DNA of 64,000 nt. Source: an uncultured Mycoplasmatota bacterium. GTDB lineage: Bacteria; Bacillota_I; Bacilli_A; RF39; UBA660. The position numbers and the translations under genes are program-made. The stretch lies in the NCBI GenBank assembly GCA_900553835.1, contig USFF01000002.1, positions 1-64,000 on the forward strand, written 5' to 3'. A model generated the notes under the pieces. The model did no database searches. It was given only the letters and a program-made list of their open reading frames with translations, and was not told the DNA's origin. Below are positions 51,123 to 60,476 of this stretch, one piece after another. The number at the start of each line of letters is the position of its first letter. The stretch's first letter is position 1.

Positions 51123-52283
51123 TTATATTTTTTTAGTTAGTTTATTTTCTCTTATATTCCATATCATTCCTATATTATTTAGTAGTTCTATTCTTTCAGT
51201 ACTAATAGAACTTCTTAAACCCCTATAGGATGCTCTTTGAGAGTTTATCCATTGTCCTAATTTTATAATTTCTCCATTTACTATAGTTTCATATGTAGCA
51301 GGTACTTTTAAGTCACCATTTTCCTCATAATACTTTTTAGCTACTTTATAATATTTCATCCATCTTATATCTTTTAAGTTTTTTACATTGTCATCTTTTA
51401 TTATGCTAGAAAATATATCCATTAGTTCTTTTCTTTTACCTGTTAATTCGTTATTCCTATATAAACTTAATTGTCTTTTATACCACTGGTTTAAAGATAT
51501 TAGTTTCCCATTTACTTCTACTAAATAAGTATTTGGAATAACACTAGTACCTTTATCACCATAATATTTTACCATACTTTTAAATGTTATAATCCAGTTC
51601 TTTTCACTTTGAAAAAATTTTACATCTTCCCATTGCATACCTATTTCATTTAAAAGTTTTATTCTTTCATTTGAAAGCTCTCCTAAATTATAACATCTTC
51701 TTTGATAAGTTATCCAGTTTCCTAGTGCTACACTATTGCCTTCTATATTTACTTCATAAGTATTAGCTATTAGTAAGTCACCATTTTCAGTATAATAGTC
51801 TTTTGCTAAGTTATACATATATTCCCATGAAAATCTTGTTCTTAATTTCCATACCATACCTATCTCGTCAAGTAGTTCTTTTCTTTTAGCGCTTAGTTTA
51901 CCACTGTGGTAATTAACCCTTTGAGAAATTATCCAGTTACCTAGATTTATTTCTTTATTATCTTTTATATAGGAATAAGTCATAGGTACTTTTAAGTTAC
52001 CTTTTTCTTTGTAATAATTAATTGCTTCTTTATACATTTTAAGCCATGGAATATCAAGTACTTCTTCATCATAACAATTCCATACCATACCTATCTCATC
52101 AAGTAGTTCTTTTCTATATTTTGAAAGTTTACCTAATTTGTTATATCTTCTTTGTCCTATTATCCATACACCTAAGTTAACATCTCCTACTTTATAATTT
52201 TTCTTAATTAATAAGTTACCATTTTCTTCATAATATTTTTTAGCAAGATTATATTTTTCTAACCATTTTTTATCATTATACAT
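51123..52283 (-). CDS. HA-repeat protein 1 (five repeats)
   Basis: 386 residues formed almost entirely of five ~75-residue helicase-associated (HA, PF03457-type) repeats, each of the form W..Y..A..YY...G.L.VP..Y.......LG.W...QR..Y..G.LS..R..LL.EIGM.W. No helicase, nuclease or signal sequence. HA domains are small helical nucleic-acid-binding modules in other proteins. RBS AAGGGGGAATAA. Third of three tandem paralogous genes; function unknown. Confidence 0.75.
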   Translation of the reverse strand: MYNDKKWLEKYNLAKKYYEENGNLLIKKNYKVGDVNLGVWIIGQRRYNKLGKLSKYRKELLDEIGMVWNCYDEEVLDIPWLKMYKEAINYYKEKGNLKVPMTYSYIKDNKEINLGNWIISQRVNYHSGKLSAKRKELLDEIGMVWKLRTRFSWEYMYNLAKDYYTENGDLLIANTYEVNIEGNSVALGNWITYQRRCYNLGELSNERIKLLNEIGMQWEDVKFFQSEKNWIITFKSMVKYYGDKGTSVIPNTYLVEVNGKLISLNQWYKRQLSLYRNNELTGKRKELMDIFSSIIKDDNVKNLKDIRWMKYYKVAKKYYEENGDLKVPATYETIVNGEIIKLGQWINSQRASYRGLRSSISTERIELLNNIGMIWNIRENKLTKKI

Positions 52284-52302
52284 ATTTATTCCCCCTTAGT
52301 AA

Positions 52303-54153
52303 TTATTTATTTAATACTTTAGTTTTATTAGAAGTTATTCCTATTTCTTCCAATAGTTTAGCTTTTTCTATAGAAAGTTTTCCATTTTTATATAAATTTT
52401 TTTGAGAACTTAACCACTCTTTTAAGTTGATTATCTTTCCATTAACTTCTATAGTGTAGTTTTTAGGAAAAAATAAGTCTCCATTTTTATCATAATATTC
52501 TTTTATGAATTTATATTTTTCTAACCAATTTGCCATTCTTTCACTATTAAATTCCCAAATCATTCCTATTTCATTTAGAAGTTTTATTTGTTTTTCACTA
52601 ATCTTAGCTCTTCTTCCTTTATATGATGATCTTTGAGAATTTATCCAGTCTCCTAGTTTAATTATCTCTCCATTTACTTCTACTTCATATGTATTAGGAA
52701 TTCTTAAATTACCATGCATCATAAAGTACTTTTTAGCTAGTTCATAGTTTTTCATCCATTTTAGTCTAGATAAGTTTTCTGCTCTTTTGTCATTTACTTT
52801 ATTAGAAAATGCTTCTATTAACTTTTTTCTTTCACTACTTAATTTATTATTTCTACAAAGATATAATTGTTTTGTATACCATTTATTTAAGTTTATACTT
52901 TTGTTTTCTATTAAAACCTCGTAGTCAGATGAAATATTAGTGGTTTCATTTTCTTCATAGTATTTTACTACATTTTTAAATAGAATAAGCCAGTTTTTAT
53001 CATCTGTAGTTTGTTTTACATCTTCCCATTTCATTCCTATTTCATTTAGAAGTTCTATTCTTTCACTTAAAAGAGTTTTCTTTTTATAACTTCTTCTTTG
53101 GTTTACTATCCAGTTTCCTAGTGATATATCTGTTCCTTCTACATTTACTATCAAATTTCTAGGTACTAGTAAATCACCATGTTCTTTATAGTAATCTTTT
53201 GCTAATTTATAGACATATTCCCATGTAAACCAGTTTTTCTTTTCCCATTTCATACCTATTTTATCAAGAAGCTTTATTTTATCAGCTGATATCTTATTAT
53301 TACCATAATTCTGTCTCTGTGAGATTACCCACTGTCCTAGATTGATTTTTATTCCATCTTTTTCATAAACATAAGTATAAGGTACTTTTAAATCACCATG
53401 TTCCTTATAGTAGTTAACTGCTACATTATATATTTCAAACCAATTTTTATCATTTTCTGTTTTTATCTTATTGTTTTCATTTAACATTATAAGTTCATTA
53501 ACCAGTTTTTCTTTTTCAGCTGATAATTCTTTTAATTTTAACATACTTTTTTGATTTTTATACCATGATTTTAAAAGTATTTCTTCATGACTAACTGTAA
53601 CTAAATAGTCGTTAGGTATTATTAAGTTACCATGTTCTTTATAAAACTCTAAAACCTCTTTATATAAAGAAAACCATTTTTTATCTCTGTTATCTTTTCT
53701 ATTTCGTTTTCTTTGTTCTGCTTTCCACTGTACTCCTATGTTTTCAAGTAACTTTATTTTTTCTATAGAAAGTTTTCCTTCATTATAAAATTTTATTTGA
53801 TTTCTAAGCCATGCTCCTAATAGTACATTTTTATCATTTATATTTATTTTGTATGTACTAGAGAAAAGTTTATTGTTTTCTAAATAGTAATCTTTTGCTA
53901 AATTATACATATATTCCCAAGAATAAGTATTATTTATTTTCCAAACCATTCCTATTTCATTTAAAAGGTCTATTCTTTCTTTACTTAATGTGCCTTTTAA
54001 GTACCCCTGTCTTTGAGCCATTACCCATGTACCTAGATTAATTATTATTCCATCCTTTAAAGAACTATATCTAAATGGTACTTTTAAATTACCATGTTCT
54101 AAATAGTATTCTTTTGCTAAGTTATATTTCTTTAGCCATTTTCCATCTTTCAT
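52303..54153 (-). CDS. HA-repeat protein 2 (eight repeats)
   Basis: 616 residues, eight HA repeats of the same form as its neighbours; repeats 3 and 6 are the most degenerate (KSWYKNQ, NKWYTKQ). Pairs of repeats at equivalent places in the three genes are more alike than adjacent ones, showing block duplication. No other domain. RBS AAGGAGG. Middle gene of the cluster. Confidence 0.75.
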   Translation of the reverse strand: MKDGKWLKKYNLAKEYYLEHGNLKVPFRYSSLKDGIIINLGTWVMAQRQGYLKGTLSKERIDLLNEIGMVWKINNTYSWEYMYNLAKDYYLENNKLFSSTYKININDKNVLLGAWLRNQIKFYNEGKLSIEKIKLLENIGVQWKAEQRKRNRKDNRDKKWFSLYKEVLEFYKEHGNLIIPNDYLVTVSHEEILLKSWYKNQKSMLKLKELSAEKEKLVNELIMLNENNKIKTENDKNWFEIYNVAVNYYKEHGDLKVPYTYVYEKDGIKINLGQWVISQRQNYGNNKISADKIKLLDKIGMKWEKKNWFTWEYVYKLAKDYYKEHGDLLVPRNLIVNVEGTDISLGNWIVNQRRSYKKKTLLSERIELLNEIGMKWEDVKQTTDDKNWLILFKNVVKYYEENETTNISSDYEVLIENKSINLNKWYTKQLYLCRNNKLSSERKKLIEAFSNKVNDKRAENLSRLKWMKNYELAKKYFMMHGNLRIPNTYEVEVNGEIIKLGDWINSQRSSYKGRRAKISEKQIKLLNEIGMIWEFNSERMANWLEKYKFIKEYYDKNGDLFFPKNYTIEVNGKIINLKEWLSSQKNLYKNGKLSIEKAKLLEEIGITSNKTKVLNK

Positions 54154-54168
54154 AGGTTGCCTCCTTAA

Positions 54169-55770
54169 TTATTTTTTTAATGTTTTACTATTCCAAACCA
54201 TACCTATTTCATTAAGTAAATTTATTTTTTCCTCATTTAGTTTTCCAAGTTCATATAGCATCCTTTGTCTTCTTAACCAATCTCTTAAACTAAATAATTT
54301 ATCATTAACTACATAACTTGAAGGAATATCTAAATTACCATATTCTTCATAGTATTTTTTAACAAGTTCATAATTATCTAACCATTCTGAATATCTTATA
54401 CTTCCAAATTCCCAAATCATTCCTAACTCATTAAGAAGTTTTATCATTTCTTCATTTAGTTTTCCTTTTTTATAAATAGTTCTCTGCCTATCTATCCACT
54501 TTCCTAGTTTTTTAACTTTACCATTTACTATAACTTCATATTCAGAAGGTATTTTTATGTTTCCAGAATGATTATAATATTCTTTTGCTAAGTTATAAAA
54601 AAACATCCATTTTTTATCATTTTCTGTTTTTATTTTATTATCCTCGTCTAATGAAAATAGACCATTTATTAGTTTTTCTTTTTCTGGCGATAATTCTTTT
54701 TGTTTTAACATACTTTTTTGTTTTTTATACCATGACTTTAAAAGTATTTCTTCATGATCAACTGTAACTAAATAGTTATTAGGTATTACTAAATTACCAT
54801 GTTCTTTATAATAATTTATAACTGCTTTATATAAAAGTAACCATTTTTTATTTTTCTCGTTTTCTCTAATTTGTTTTCTTTCTTCTCTAGTCCACTTTAA
54901 ACCAATTGTTTCAAGTAGTTTTATTTTTTCTTCAGTTAGTTTTCCCTTATTATAAAAATTTTTTTGTTTATTAAGCCATACTCCTAAAAGAATATTATTT
55001 CCATCTATATTTACTTTATAATTGGTAGTAAAAAGTTTATTGTTTTTTAAATAGTAATCTTTTGCTAGATTAAACATATATTCCCAAGAAAATTTTGCTT
55101 TCCATACCATGCCTATTTTATCAAGTAATTCTTTTCTTTTAGCACTTAGTTTACCATTATTATAGATAATTCTTTGAGAAACTATCCAGTTACCTAAGTT
55201 TATTACTTCATCATCTTTTATGTAAGAATAAACCATAGGTACTCTTAAGTTGCCTTTTTTTTTGTAATAATTAACTGCTTCCTCATACATATATTCCCAA
55301 GAATAAGCATTATTTATTTTCCAAATCATTCCTATTTCATTAAGTAGTTCTTTTCTTTTAGCACTTAGTTTACCATTCTTATAGATAACTCTTTGAGTAG
55401 CTATCCAGCTACCTAGTTTTATTTTCTCACCATCCTTTATGTAAGAATAAACTGTAGGTACTTTCAAATTACCTTTTTCTTTGTAATAATTAGTTGCTTC
55501 TTTATACATATATTCCCAAGAGTCATTTCTTATTTTCCAAATCATTCCTATTTCATTAAGTAGCTCTTTTCTATATTTGGGAAGTTTACCTAAACCATTA
55601 TTTTCTCTTTGCCACCTTATCCATGTACCAAGATTAATTTTTGTTCCATGCTTCTCACATGAATAAGTAACAGGTATTTTTAAGTTACCATTTTCTTCAT
55701 AATATTTTTTTGCTAAACTATATTTTTCGAACCAGTCTTTATCATATTCTGACCATTTTTTGCCTTGCAT
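54169..55770 (-). CDS. HA-repeat protein 3 (seven repeats)
   Basis: 533 residues, seven HA repeats; the first begins after a short MQGKKWSEYDK leader. Repeats 2 and 3 are near-identical copies (YMYKEATNYYKEKGNLKVP / YMYEEAVNYYKKKGNLRVP). No catalytic domain. RBS TAAGGGGGAAAG, promoter-like TTTTATACT upstream. First gene of the cluster, just downstream of rplT. Confidence 0.75.
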   Translation of the reverse strand: MQGKKWSEYDKDWFEKYSLAKKYYEENGNLKIPVTYSCEKHGTKINLGTWIRWQRENNGLGKLPKYRKELLNEIGMIWKIRNDSWEYMYKEATNYYKEKGNLKVPTVYSYIKDGEKIKLGSWIATQRVIYKNGKLSAKRKELLNEIGMIWKINNAYSWEYMYEEAVNYYKKKGNLRVPMVYSYIKDDEVINLGNWIVSQRIIYNNGKLSAKRKELLDKIGMVWKAKFSWEYMFNLAKDYYLKNNKLFTTNYKVNIDGNNILLGVWLNKQKNFYNKGKLTEEKIKLLETIGLKWTREERKQIRENEKNKKWLLLYKAVINYYKEHGNLVIPNNYLVTVDHEEILLKSWYKKQKSMLKQKELSPEKEKLINGLFSLDEDNKIKTENDKKWMFFYNLAKEYYNHSGNIKIPSEYEVIVNGKVKKLGKWIDRQRTIYKKGKLNEEMIKLLNELGMIWEFGSIRYSEWLDNYELVKKYYEEYGNLDIPSSYVVNDKLFSLRDWLRRQRMLYELGKLNEEKINLLNEIGMVWNSKTLKK

Positions 55771-55825
55771 AAACTTTCCCCCTTAAAAGTATAAAATATT
55801 GTAACATATTTTATACTAAAATGCA

Positions 55826-55851
55826 AGAAAAAAAGAAGATTATACTTCTAG
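55826..55851 (-). terminator. Terminator of infC-rpmI-rplT
   Basis: AGAAG / CTTCT hairpin followed by TTTTTTT on the minus strand, next to the rplT stop. Confidence 0.6.
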
Positions 55852-56363
55852 TTTAAAGCAGCTATTAATTCTGCTTTTTTCATAGTTGTATAACCTTCTA
55901 TTCCTTTTTCTTTTGCAAGTGTTTTTAATTCAGCAACTGTTTTACCATTTAAATCATTTGTTTCTTTTTCTTCTTTTACTTCAGGCTTAGCACTGTTTAC
56001 TACTGGGTTTTCTAAACCCTTTTTAGCAACTTCAACTAATTTAGCAAATTCATTCATATCTTGAATTGCAAGTTCACTAAGCATTTTTCTATTTATTTCA
56101 ACTCCTGCTTTGTTAAGACCATCTATAAATTTTGAATAACTTATGTTGTTCATTCTACAAGCAGCATTAATTCTTGTAATCCATAGTTTTCTGAAGTTTC
56201 CTTTATTTTTCTTTCTATCATTGAAACTATATCTTCCACTATGCATTAATTGTTCATGAGCTGATTTAAATAATCTGTGTTTACTTCCGAAATATCCTTT
56301 AGCTCTGTTTAAAACTTTCTTTCTTCTAGCTCTTGCTACTGTTCCGCCTTTAACTCTTGTCAT
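55848..56363 (-). CDS. rplT: 50S ribosomal protein L20 with Rho_N-like C-terminal extension
   Basis: 171 residues instead of the normal ~118. Residues 1-118 are ordinary L20 ([62 protein letters not shown]). After a charged linker, residues about 135-171 ([20 protein letters not shown] then [13 protein letters not shown]) match a Rho_N/SAP-type nucleic-acid-binding module. L20 binds 23S rRNA and in Firmicutes represses its own operon. The extension could help leader or rRNA binding. Confidence 0.9.
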   Translation of the reverse strand: MTRVKGGTVARARRKKVLNRAKGYFGSKHRLFKSAHEQLMHSGRYSFNDRKKNKGNFRKLWITRINAACRMNNISYSKFIDGLNKAGVEINRKMLSELAIQDMNEFAKLVEVAKKGLENPVVNSAKPEVKEEKETNDLNGKTVAELKTLAKEKGIEGYTTMKKAELIAALN

Positions 56364-56368
56364 TTATA

Positions 56369-56563
56369 TTACCCCCTTAAAGCTTTCTTGTATCTGTTTG
56401 TGTCAGCTCCACTTAAAACAGATCCCTTTCTATGATCTCTATTGAAACTTGTTGGTTTTTTACCAGTTTTATGGTTTGCTCCTGGTTTACCTATTTTAGT
56501 ACTTCCACCAGGTCTTACAGTTACTTTTTTTGCTATACCTTTATGTGTTTTTTGTTTTGGCAT
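56369..56563 (-). CDS. rpmI: 50S ribosomal protein L35
   Basis: 64 residues, MPKQKTHKGIAKKVTVRPGG and NHKTGKKPTSFNRDHRKGSVL are diagnostic. Middle gene of infC-rpmI-rplT, 5 nt before rplT and 18 nt after infC. RBS AAGGAGA. Confidence 0.96.
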   Translation of the reverse strand: MPKQKTHKGIAKKVTVRPGGSTKIGKPGANHKTGKKPTSFNRDHRKGSVLSGADTNRYKKALRG

Positions 56564-56581
56564 CTTTATCTCCTTCTTTCT

Positions 56582-57103
56582 TTATTTTTTAGGTGCTATA
56601 GTTAAACTAATTGTTCTACCCTCTAGTCTTGGCTCTTCTAAAATTGTAGCCACATCTTCTAGAGCGTTTGCAAATTTGACAATTACATCACGTCCAAGTT
56701 CTGGATGTGCAATTTGTCTACCTTTAAATCTAACCGATACTTTGACTTTATGTCCTTTTATAATATATGCACGGGCGTTTTTGAGTTTAGTCTCAAAGTC
56801 GTGAGTGTCAATAGTTACGGATAACCTATATTCTTTGAGCTCTAAATTTTGTTCTCTCTGTTTTTTCTTGGCGTCTTTTTCTCTTTTCATCTTTTCATAC
56901 TTAAACTTGTTATAGTCTATAACTTTGCAAACTGGAATTCCATCTTTGCTCATTAATACTAAATCAAGTCCAGCATAATTAGCTAGAGTAAGCGCATCCT
57001 CTCTTTTCTTGATACCTAATTTTTCTCCATTAGGTCCAATTACCATAACTTCTTCAAATTTAATTTGTTCATTAATTAGAACGTTATCATTTTGTTTAGC
57101 TAT
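56582..57103 (-). CDS. infC: Translation initiation factor IF-3, AUA start
   Basis: 173 residues counting from the AUA codon at 57103, exactly the length of B. subtilis IF3. VLINEQIKFEEVMVIGPNGEKLGI and the C-terminal IQ/SVRFKGRQIAHPELGRD are family motifs. AUA has GGAGGTG 8 nt upstream; an AUG 45 nt further up lies inside the leader terminator stem and would add a non-homologous N-terminus. Unusual start codons of infC make its own translation sensitive to IF3, giving feedback. First gene of the operon. Confidence 0.93.
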   Translation of the reverse strand: MAKQNDNVLINEQIKFEEVMVIGPNGEKLGIKKREDALTLANYAGLDLVLMSKDGIPVCKVIDYNKFKYEKMKREKDAKKKQREQNLELKEYRLSVTIDTHDFETKLKNARAYIIKGHKVKVSVRFKGRQIAHPELGRDVIVKFANALEDVATILEEPRLEGRTISLTIAPKK

Positions 57104-57246
57104 TGTAAACACCTCCAAATATAAATAGAAAAGTGAATGCAGTTGCATCCACTTTAAAACATTAAAAAGAAAACTTTTTAAGCTTTTTACCTACTTACCT
57201 ATTTATAAGTCAGGTGAGTGTGGATACACTTCTTTCTCTCTTCACA
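57104..57246 (-). promoter_or_regulatory. L20-type leader of infC-rpmI-rplT
   Basis: The RNA holds competing elements: GTGTATCCACACTCACCTGAC, AGGTAAGTAGGTAAAAAGC, and a hairpin AAGTGGATGCA / TGCATTCACTT followed by a U-rich stretch (terminator-like, 57154-57127). Firmicutes control this operon with an L20-binding leader, so that role is expected; detailed pairing was not modelled. Confidence 0.65.
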
Positions 57247-57252
57247 TGTTTA

Positions 57253-57281
57253 ATTATATAATATATTTTATTAAAAATCAA
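57253..57281 (-). promoter_or_regulatory. Promoter of infC-rpmI-rplT
   Basis: TTGATT (57281-57276), 17-nt spacer, perfect TATAAT (57258-57253). Confidence 0.85.
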
Positions 57282-57321
57282 GAAAAATATTAACAAAATG
57301 TACAATGTACTTTATATTGTA

Positions 57322-59070
57322 CTAATCTCTTATCTTTAGATGTGTTTCTCTTAGTTGCTGTTCTGTTACTTCTGTAGGTCCTCCCATAAGAAGATCTTGT
57401 CCACTTACATTAGGTGGGAATATTTGTACTTCTCTTAGGTTTTCTTCTCCAGTTAGTAACATTATAATTCTATCTATTCCAGGAGCCATACCAGCATGTG
57501 GTGGAGCACCATATTGGAAAGCTGTATATAAACTTTTGAATTTTGTTTTTACTACGTTCTCATCATAACCAGCTATTTCAAAAGCTTTTTTCATTATTTC
57601 TATGCTATGATTTCTAACTGCACCACTTGCCATTTCACAACCATTACATACAAAGTCATATTGATATGCTACAATATCACCTATTTCTTTATTATTTAAA
57701 GCATCTATTCCACCTTGTGGCATACTAAATGGATTGTGTGCAAAATCCCATTTATTATCTTCTTCATTCCATTCATAGAATGGGAAGTCATTAACTATGC
57801 AGAATTCATATCTATCTTTATCAATTAGATCTAATTCTTCTCCAAGTTTAGTTCTTAATAGACCTGCATATTTTTCACATTTGTTTTTATCACTTATTAT
57901 AAATAAGCAATCATTTACATTAAGTTCTAAAGACTTAATTAAGTTATTTATTTCTTCTTCACTTAAATATTTTACTATACTTCCTTTTAGTGACAAGTCT
58001 TCCATAACTCTTATATATGAAAGTCCTGCTAAGTCAATACTTTTTGCATATTCTTCCATATTTTTAAACCAACTATTTGATTTATCTAAGTTAGTTACCT
58101 TAATACCTCTTATAACGCTTCCTTTAAATGGTTCAAATGTAGTATTTTTTAATATATCAGTAAGTTCAGATATAATAAGTGGATTTCTTAAGTCAGGTTT
58201 ATCTGTTCCATACATAAGCATAGAGTCTTTATATGCTATTCTTCTGAATGGAGCTGGACTTACATATTTATCACTAAAAGTAGTAAATATATCATAGAAT
58301 ATTTTTTCTCCTACTTTATATATATCTTCTTCTGTAACAAAGCTCATTTCTAAGTCTAGTTGATAAAACTCTAATGTTCTATCTGCCCTGCAGTCTTCAT
58401 CTCTAAAACAAGGTGCTATTTGGAAATATCTATTAAAACCACTTACCATTAATAATTGCTTATATATTTGAGGCGCTTGTGGAAGTGCATAGAATTTACC
58501 TTTATATCTTCTACTAGGTATTATAAAGTCTCTAGCACCTTCTGGACTACTTGTAGTTATAATTGGTGTAGATATTTCTGTAAAGTCCATACTTTTCATT
58601 AGACTTCTAATATGATCAATTACTTTAAATCTAAATACCATATTATCATGTACTTTTTTATTTCTTAAGTCTAAGTATCTATATTTAAGCCTAGTTTCTT
58701 CACTAGCTTCTTCTGTACTTCTACTTATTTCAAATGGTAATACATTTAAACATTCTCCAAGTACTTCTACACTTTTAGCAAGAATTTCTATTTTACCTGT
58801 TTTCATATTTTTATTAATCATGTCTTCAGTTCTTAATCTAACTTCTCCAGTAATAGAAACTGTACTTTCTCTAGTTATTCCCTCAAATAAACTAGCATCT
58901 TCTGTTATTATTTGTACTATACCTGTTTCATCTCTTAATGTAACAAATGTTAATCCCCCTAGTTTTCTTATACTATTTATCCATCCTGCAACTTTTACTT
59001 CTTTACCTGCATATTCTTCACTCACTAGTCCAGAATAGACATTTCTGTAAATATTATTTACTTTTTCCAT
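57322..59070 (-). CDS. aspS: Aspartyl-tRNA synthetase
   Basis: Class II synthetase, 582 residues. N-terminal OB-fold (VKVAGWINSIRKLGGLTFVTLRD), class II motif 2 in FRDEDCRADRTLEFYQLDLEMSF, a GAD insertion in the middle and motif 3 GMAPGIDRIIMLL. May be discriminating or non-discriminating; the sequence alone does not decide it. RBS AAAGGAGG; T-box leader upstream. A GTACAAT / ATTGTAC hairpin follows the stop. Confidence 0.95.
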   Translation of the reverse strand: MEKVNNIYRNVYSGLVSEEYAGKEVKVAGWINSIRKLGGLTFVTLRDETGIVQIITEDASLFEGITRESTVSITGEVRLRTEDMINKNMKTGKIEILAKSVEVLGECLNVLPFEISRSTEEASEETRLKYRYLDLRNKKVHDNMVFRFKVIDHIRSLMKSMDFTEISTPIITTSSPEGARDFIIPSRRYKGKFYALPQAPQIYKQLLMVSGFNRYFQIAPCFRDEDCRADRTLEFYQLDLEMSFVTEEDIYKVGEKIFYDIFTTFSDKYVSPAPFRRIAYKDSMLMYGTDKPDLRNPLIISELTDILKNTTFEPFKGSVIRGIKVTNLDKSNSWFKNMEEYAKSIDLAGLSYIRVMEDLSLKGSIVKYLSEEEINNLIKSLELNVNDCLFIISDKNKCEKYAGLLRTKLGEELDLIDKDRYEFCIVNDFPFYEWNEEDNKWDFAHNPFSMPQGGIDALNNKEIGDIVAYQYDFVCNGCEMASGAVRNHSIEIMKKAFEIAGYDENVVKTKFKSLYTAFQYGAPPHAGMAPGIDRIIMLLTGEENLREVQIFPPNVSGQDLLMGGPTEVTEQQLRETHLKIRD

Positions 59071-59079
59071 GTTTTTTCC

Positions 59080-59296
59080 TCCTTTAATATAAAAAATCTA
59101 TAATCTAAGGACTTATTATATAAGCGGTGCCACCTTAGTTTATAGATTTTATCTATACTCTTTAATTCCTTAACGCAGAAATACGATTATTTTTATATTT
59201 TGTGTCTTCATAAATTATTTATTATTAGTTTACACCAAACACTAACTCTCTTTAAATAAATTAATTTATTACTCTTCAAAACAAATAATATATTTA
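59080..59296 (-). promoter_or_regulatory. T-box riboswitch of aspS
   Basis: T-box element AAGGTGGCACCGC with terminator TCTATAAACTAAGG / CCTTAGATTATAGA and U-run; Stem I with GTTTGGTGTAAAC; specifier GAC (Asp) at 59206-59204 in TATGAAGACACAA. Matches the downstream gene. Confidence 0.9.
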
Positions 59297-59297
59297 A

Positions 59298-59326
59298 ATT
59301 ATAATCTTTCATTTCTTTAAAGTCAA
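59298..59326 (-). promoter_or_regulatory. Promoter of aspS, inside the preceding gene
   Basis: TTGACT (59326-59321), 17-nt spacer, perfect TATAAT (59303-59298). The -35 lies within the last codons of the transglutaminase-like gene. Confidence 0.85.
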
Positions 59327-60409
59327 TACTAAATCTTTAACATATCCTTTTACTTCTTCTGTATTAGATACATTATGATTAATATATCTATTAATTTCTT
59401 TAATTATTTCTTTTTTAGTATATCCTTCTAAATGTCTTATATTTATTAGCAAGAATAATGTTGCTTCAAAACTATTTTCTCCACTAATTAAATTATTTAA
59501 TTTATTTATGTTTATTCTTTCTTCAAATAAGTATTCACTTTCTAATCTTAACTGTCTTTTTAAGTATTTGTTTTTAATAGTTTTATATTCATCAAATAAA
59601 CTGAATAAATAAGGTTTTTCTACTATAGAAGATAAATCTTCAAATTCTTCATTATTAAATAAGAAACAATTATATAAATCTAATCCTTCTATTTTTTTAC
59701 CATTTTTAGTTTTAGTAAATCTATTACTATCCCAGCATGCATCTAGTAAGAATATTCCATGTGTTTTATATAGTTTATCATTTACATAGATTATATTTCT
59801 AGCATGATATAAATTTTTAGTAGTAGTAGACTTTGTTATAAATGTGTTTATTTTAATATTATCATCTATGTTATATAAAACATTTTTAAGTAAAGTACTA
59901 TATCCCATACAGGCAATATTGCCTGTATCTAGATAATGTTTAATATCTCCTTTATAAACATATTCATTATTAACATTAGGAGATTTAATAGATTTTACTA
60001 AATCATAAGCATAAAATACTTTTTCAAGTGGAGTTAAATCTTTTCTTAAAAAACTTCTATAATATTTTATTAAATTAATTACTTCTATTAAATCTTCATA
60101 TTTATAATAAACAAATTCATCTTCATCATAGTAAGAATATGAATAAAGTCCATACATAAGATCTTCTTTAGGTATATTACTAAATAATTTATCTAATTTG
60201 TTTTTTATTAGTAATTTATCTCCACATGGACAAAGATATACTTTTTCCTCTTTAGTAGATTTTATTTTTTTATATAGTTTTTTAAGTTCTTTATAATCAC
60301 TTAATAAACCACAAACATAAAATTCATTATCTTTATAAGCTACATCTATATTATTTTCGCTAATAGTCATATTATTCTTTGGATTATTTATAAATAGTTC
60401 TAAATTCAT
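59309..60409 (-). CDS. Transglutaminase-like protein (hypothetical)
   Basis: 366 residues, cytoplasmic (no signal). The centre shows a papain/transglutaminase-like triad order: Cys in NIACMGYSTLLKNVLY (near 167), His in LYHARNIIYVNDKLY, Asp in FLLDACWD. The N-terminal ~100 residues and C-terminal helical part have no recognised match. Own promoter (TTTACA, 17-nt spacer, TATATT) and a GGGGGA ribosome site. Activity and substrate unknown; the fold assignment is tentative. Confidence 0.6.
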   Translation of the reverse strand: MNLELFINNPKNNMTISENNIDVAYKDNEFYVCGLLSDYKELKKLYKKIKSTKEEKVYLCPCGDKLLIKNKLDKLFSNIPKEDLMYGLYSYSYYDEDEFVYYKYEDLIEVINLIKYYRSFLRKDLTPLEKVFYAYDLVKSIKSPNVNNEYVYKGDIKHYLDTGNIACMGYSTLLKNVLYNIDDNIKINTFITKSTTTKNLYHARNIIYVNDKLYKTHGIFLLDACWDSNRFTKTKNGKKIEGLDLYNCFLFNNEEFEDLSSIVEKPYLFSLFDEYKTIKNKYLKRQLRLESEYLFEERININKLNNLISGENSFEATLFLLINIRHLEGYTKKEIIKEINRYINHNVSNTEEVKGYVKDLVLTLKK

Positions 60410-60476
60410 AAGTGTTCCCCCAAGTTAAATATATCATAAATAAATATATATGTAAATTCTAGATTTTATTTTTATT

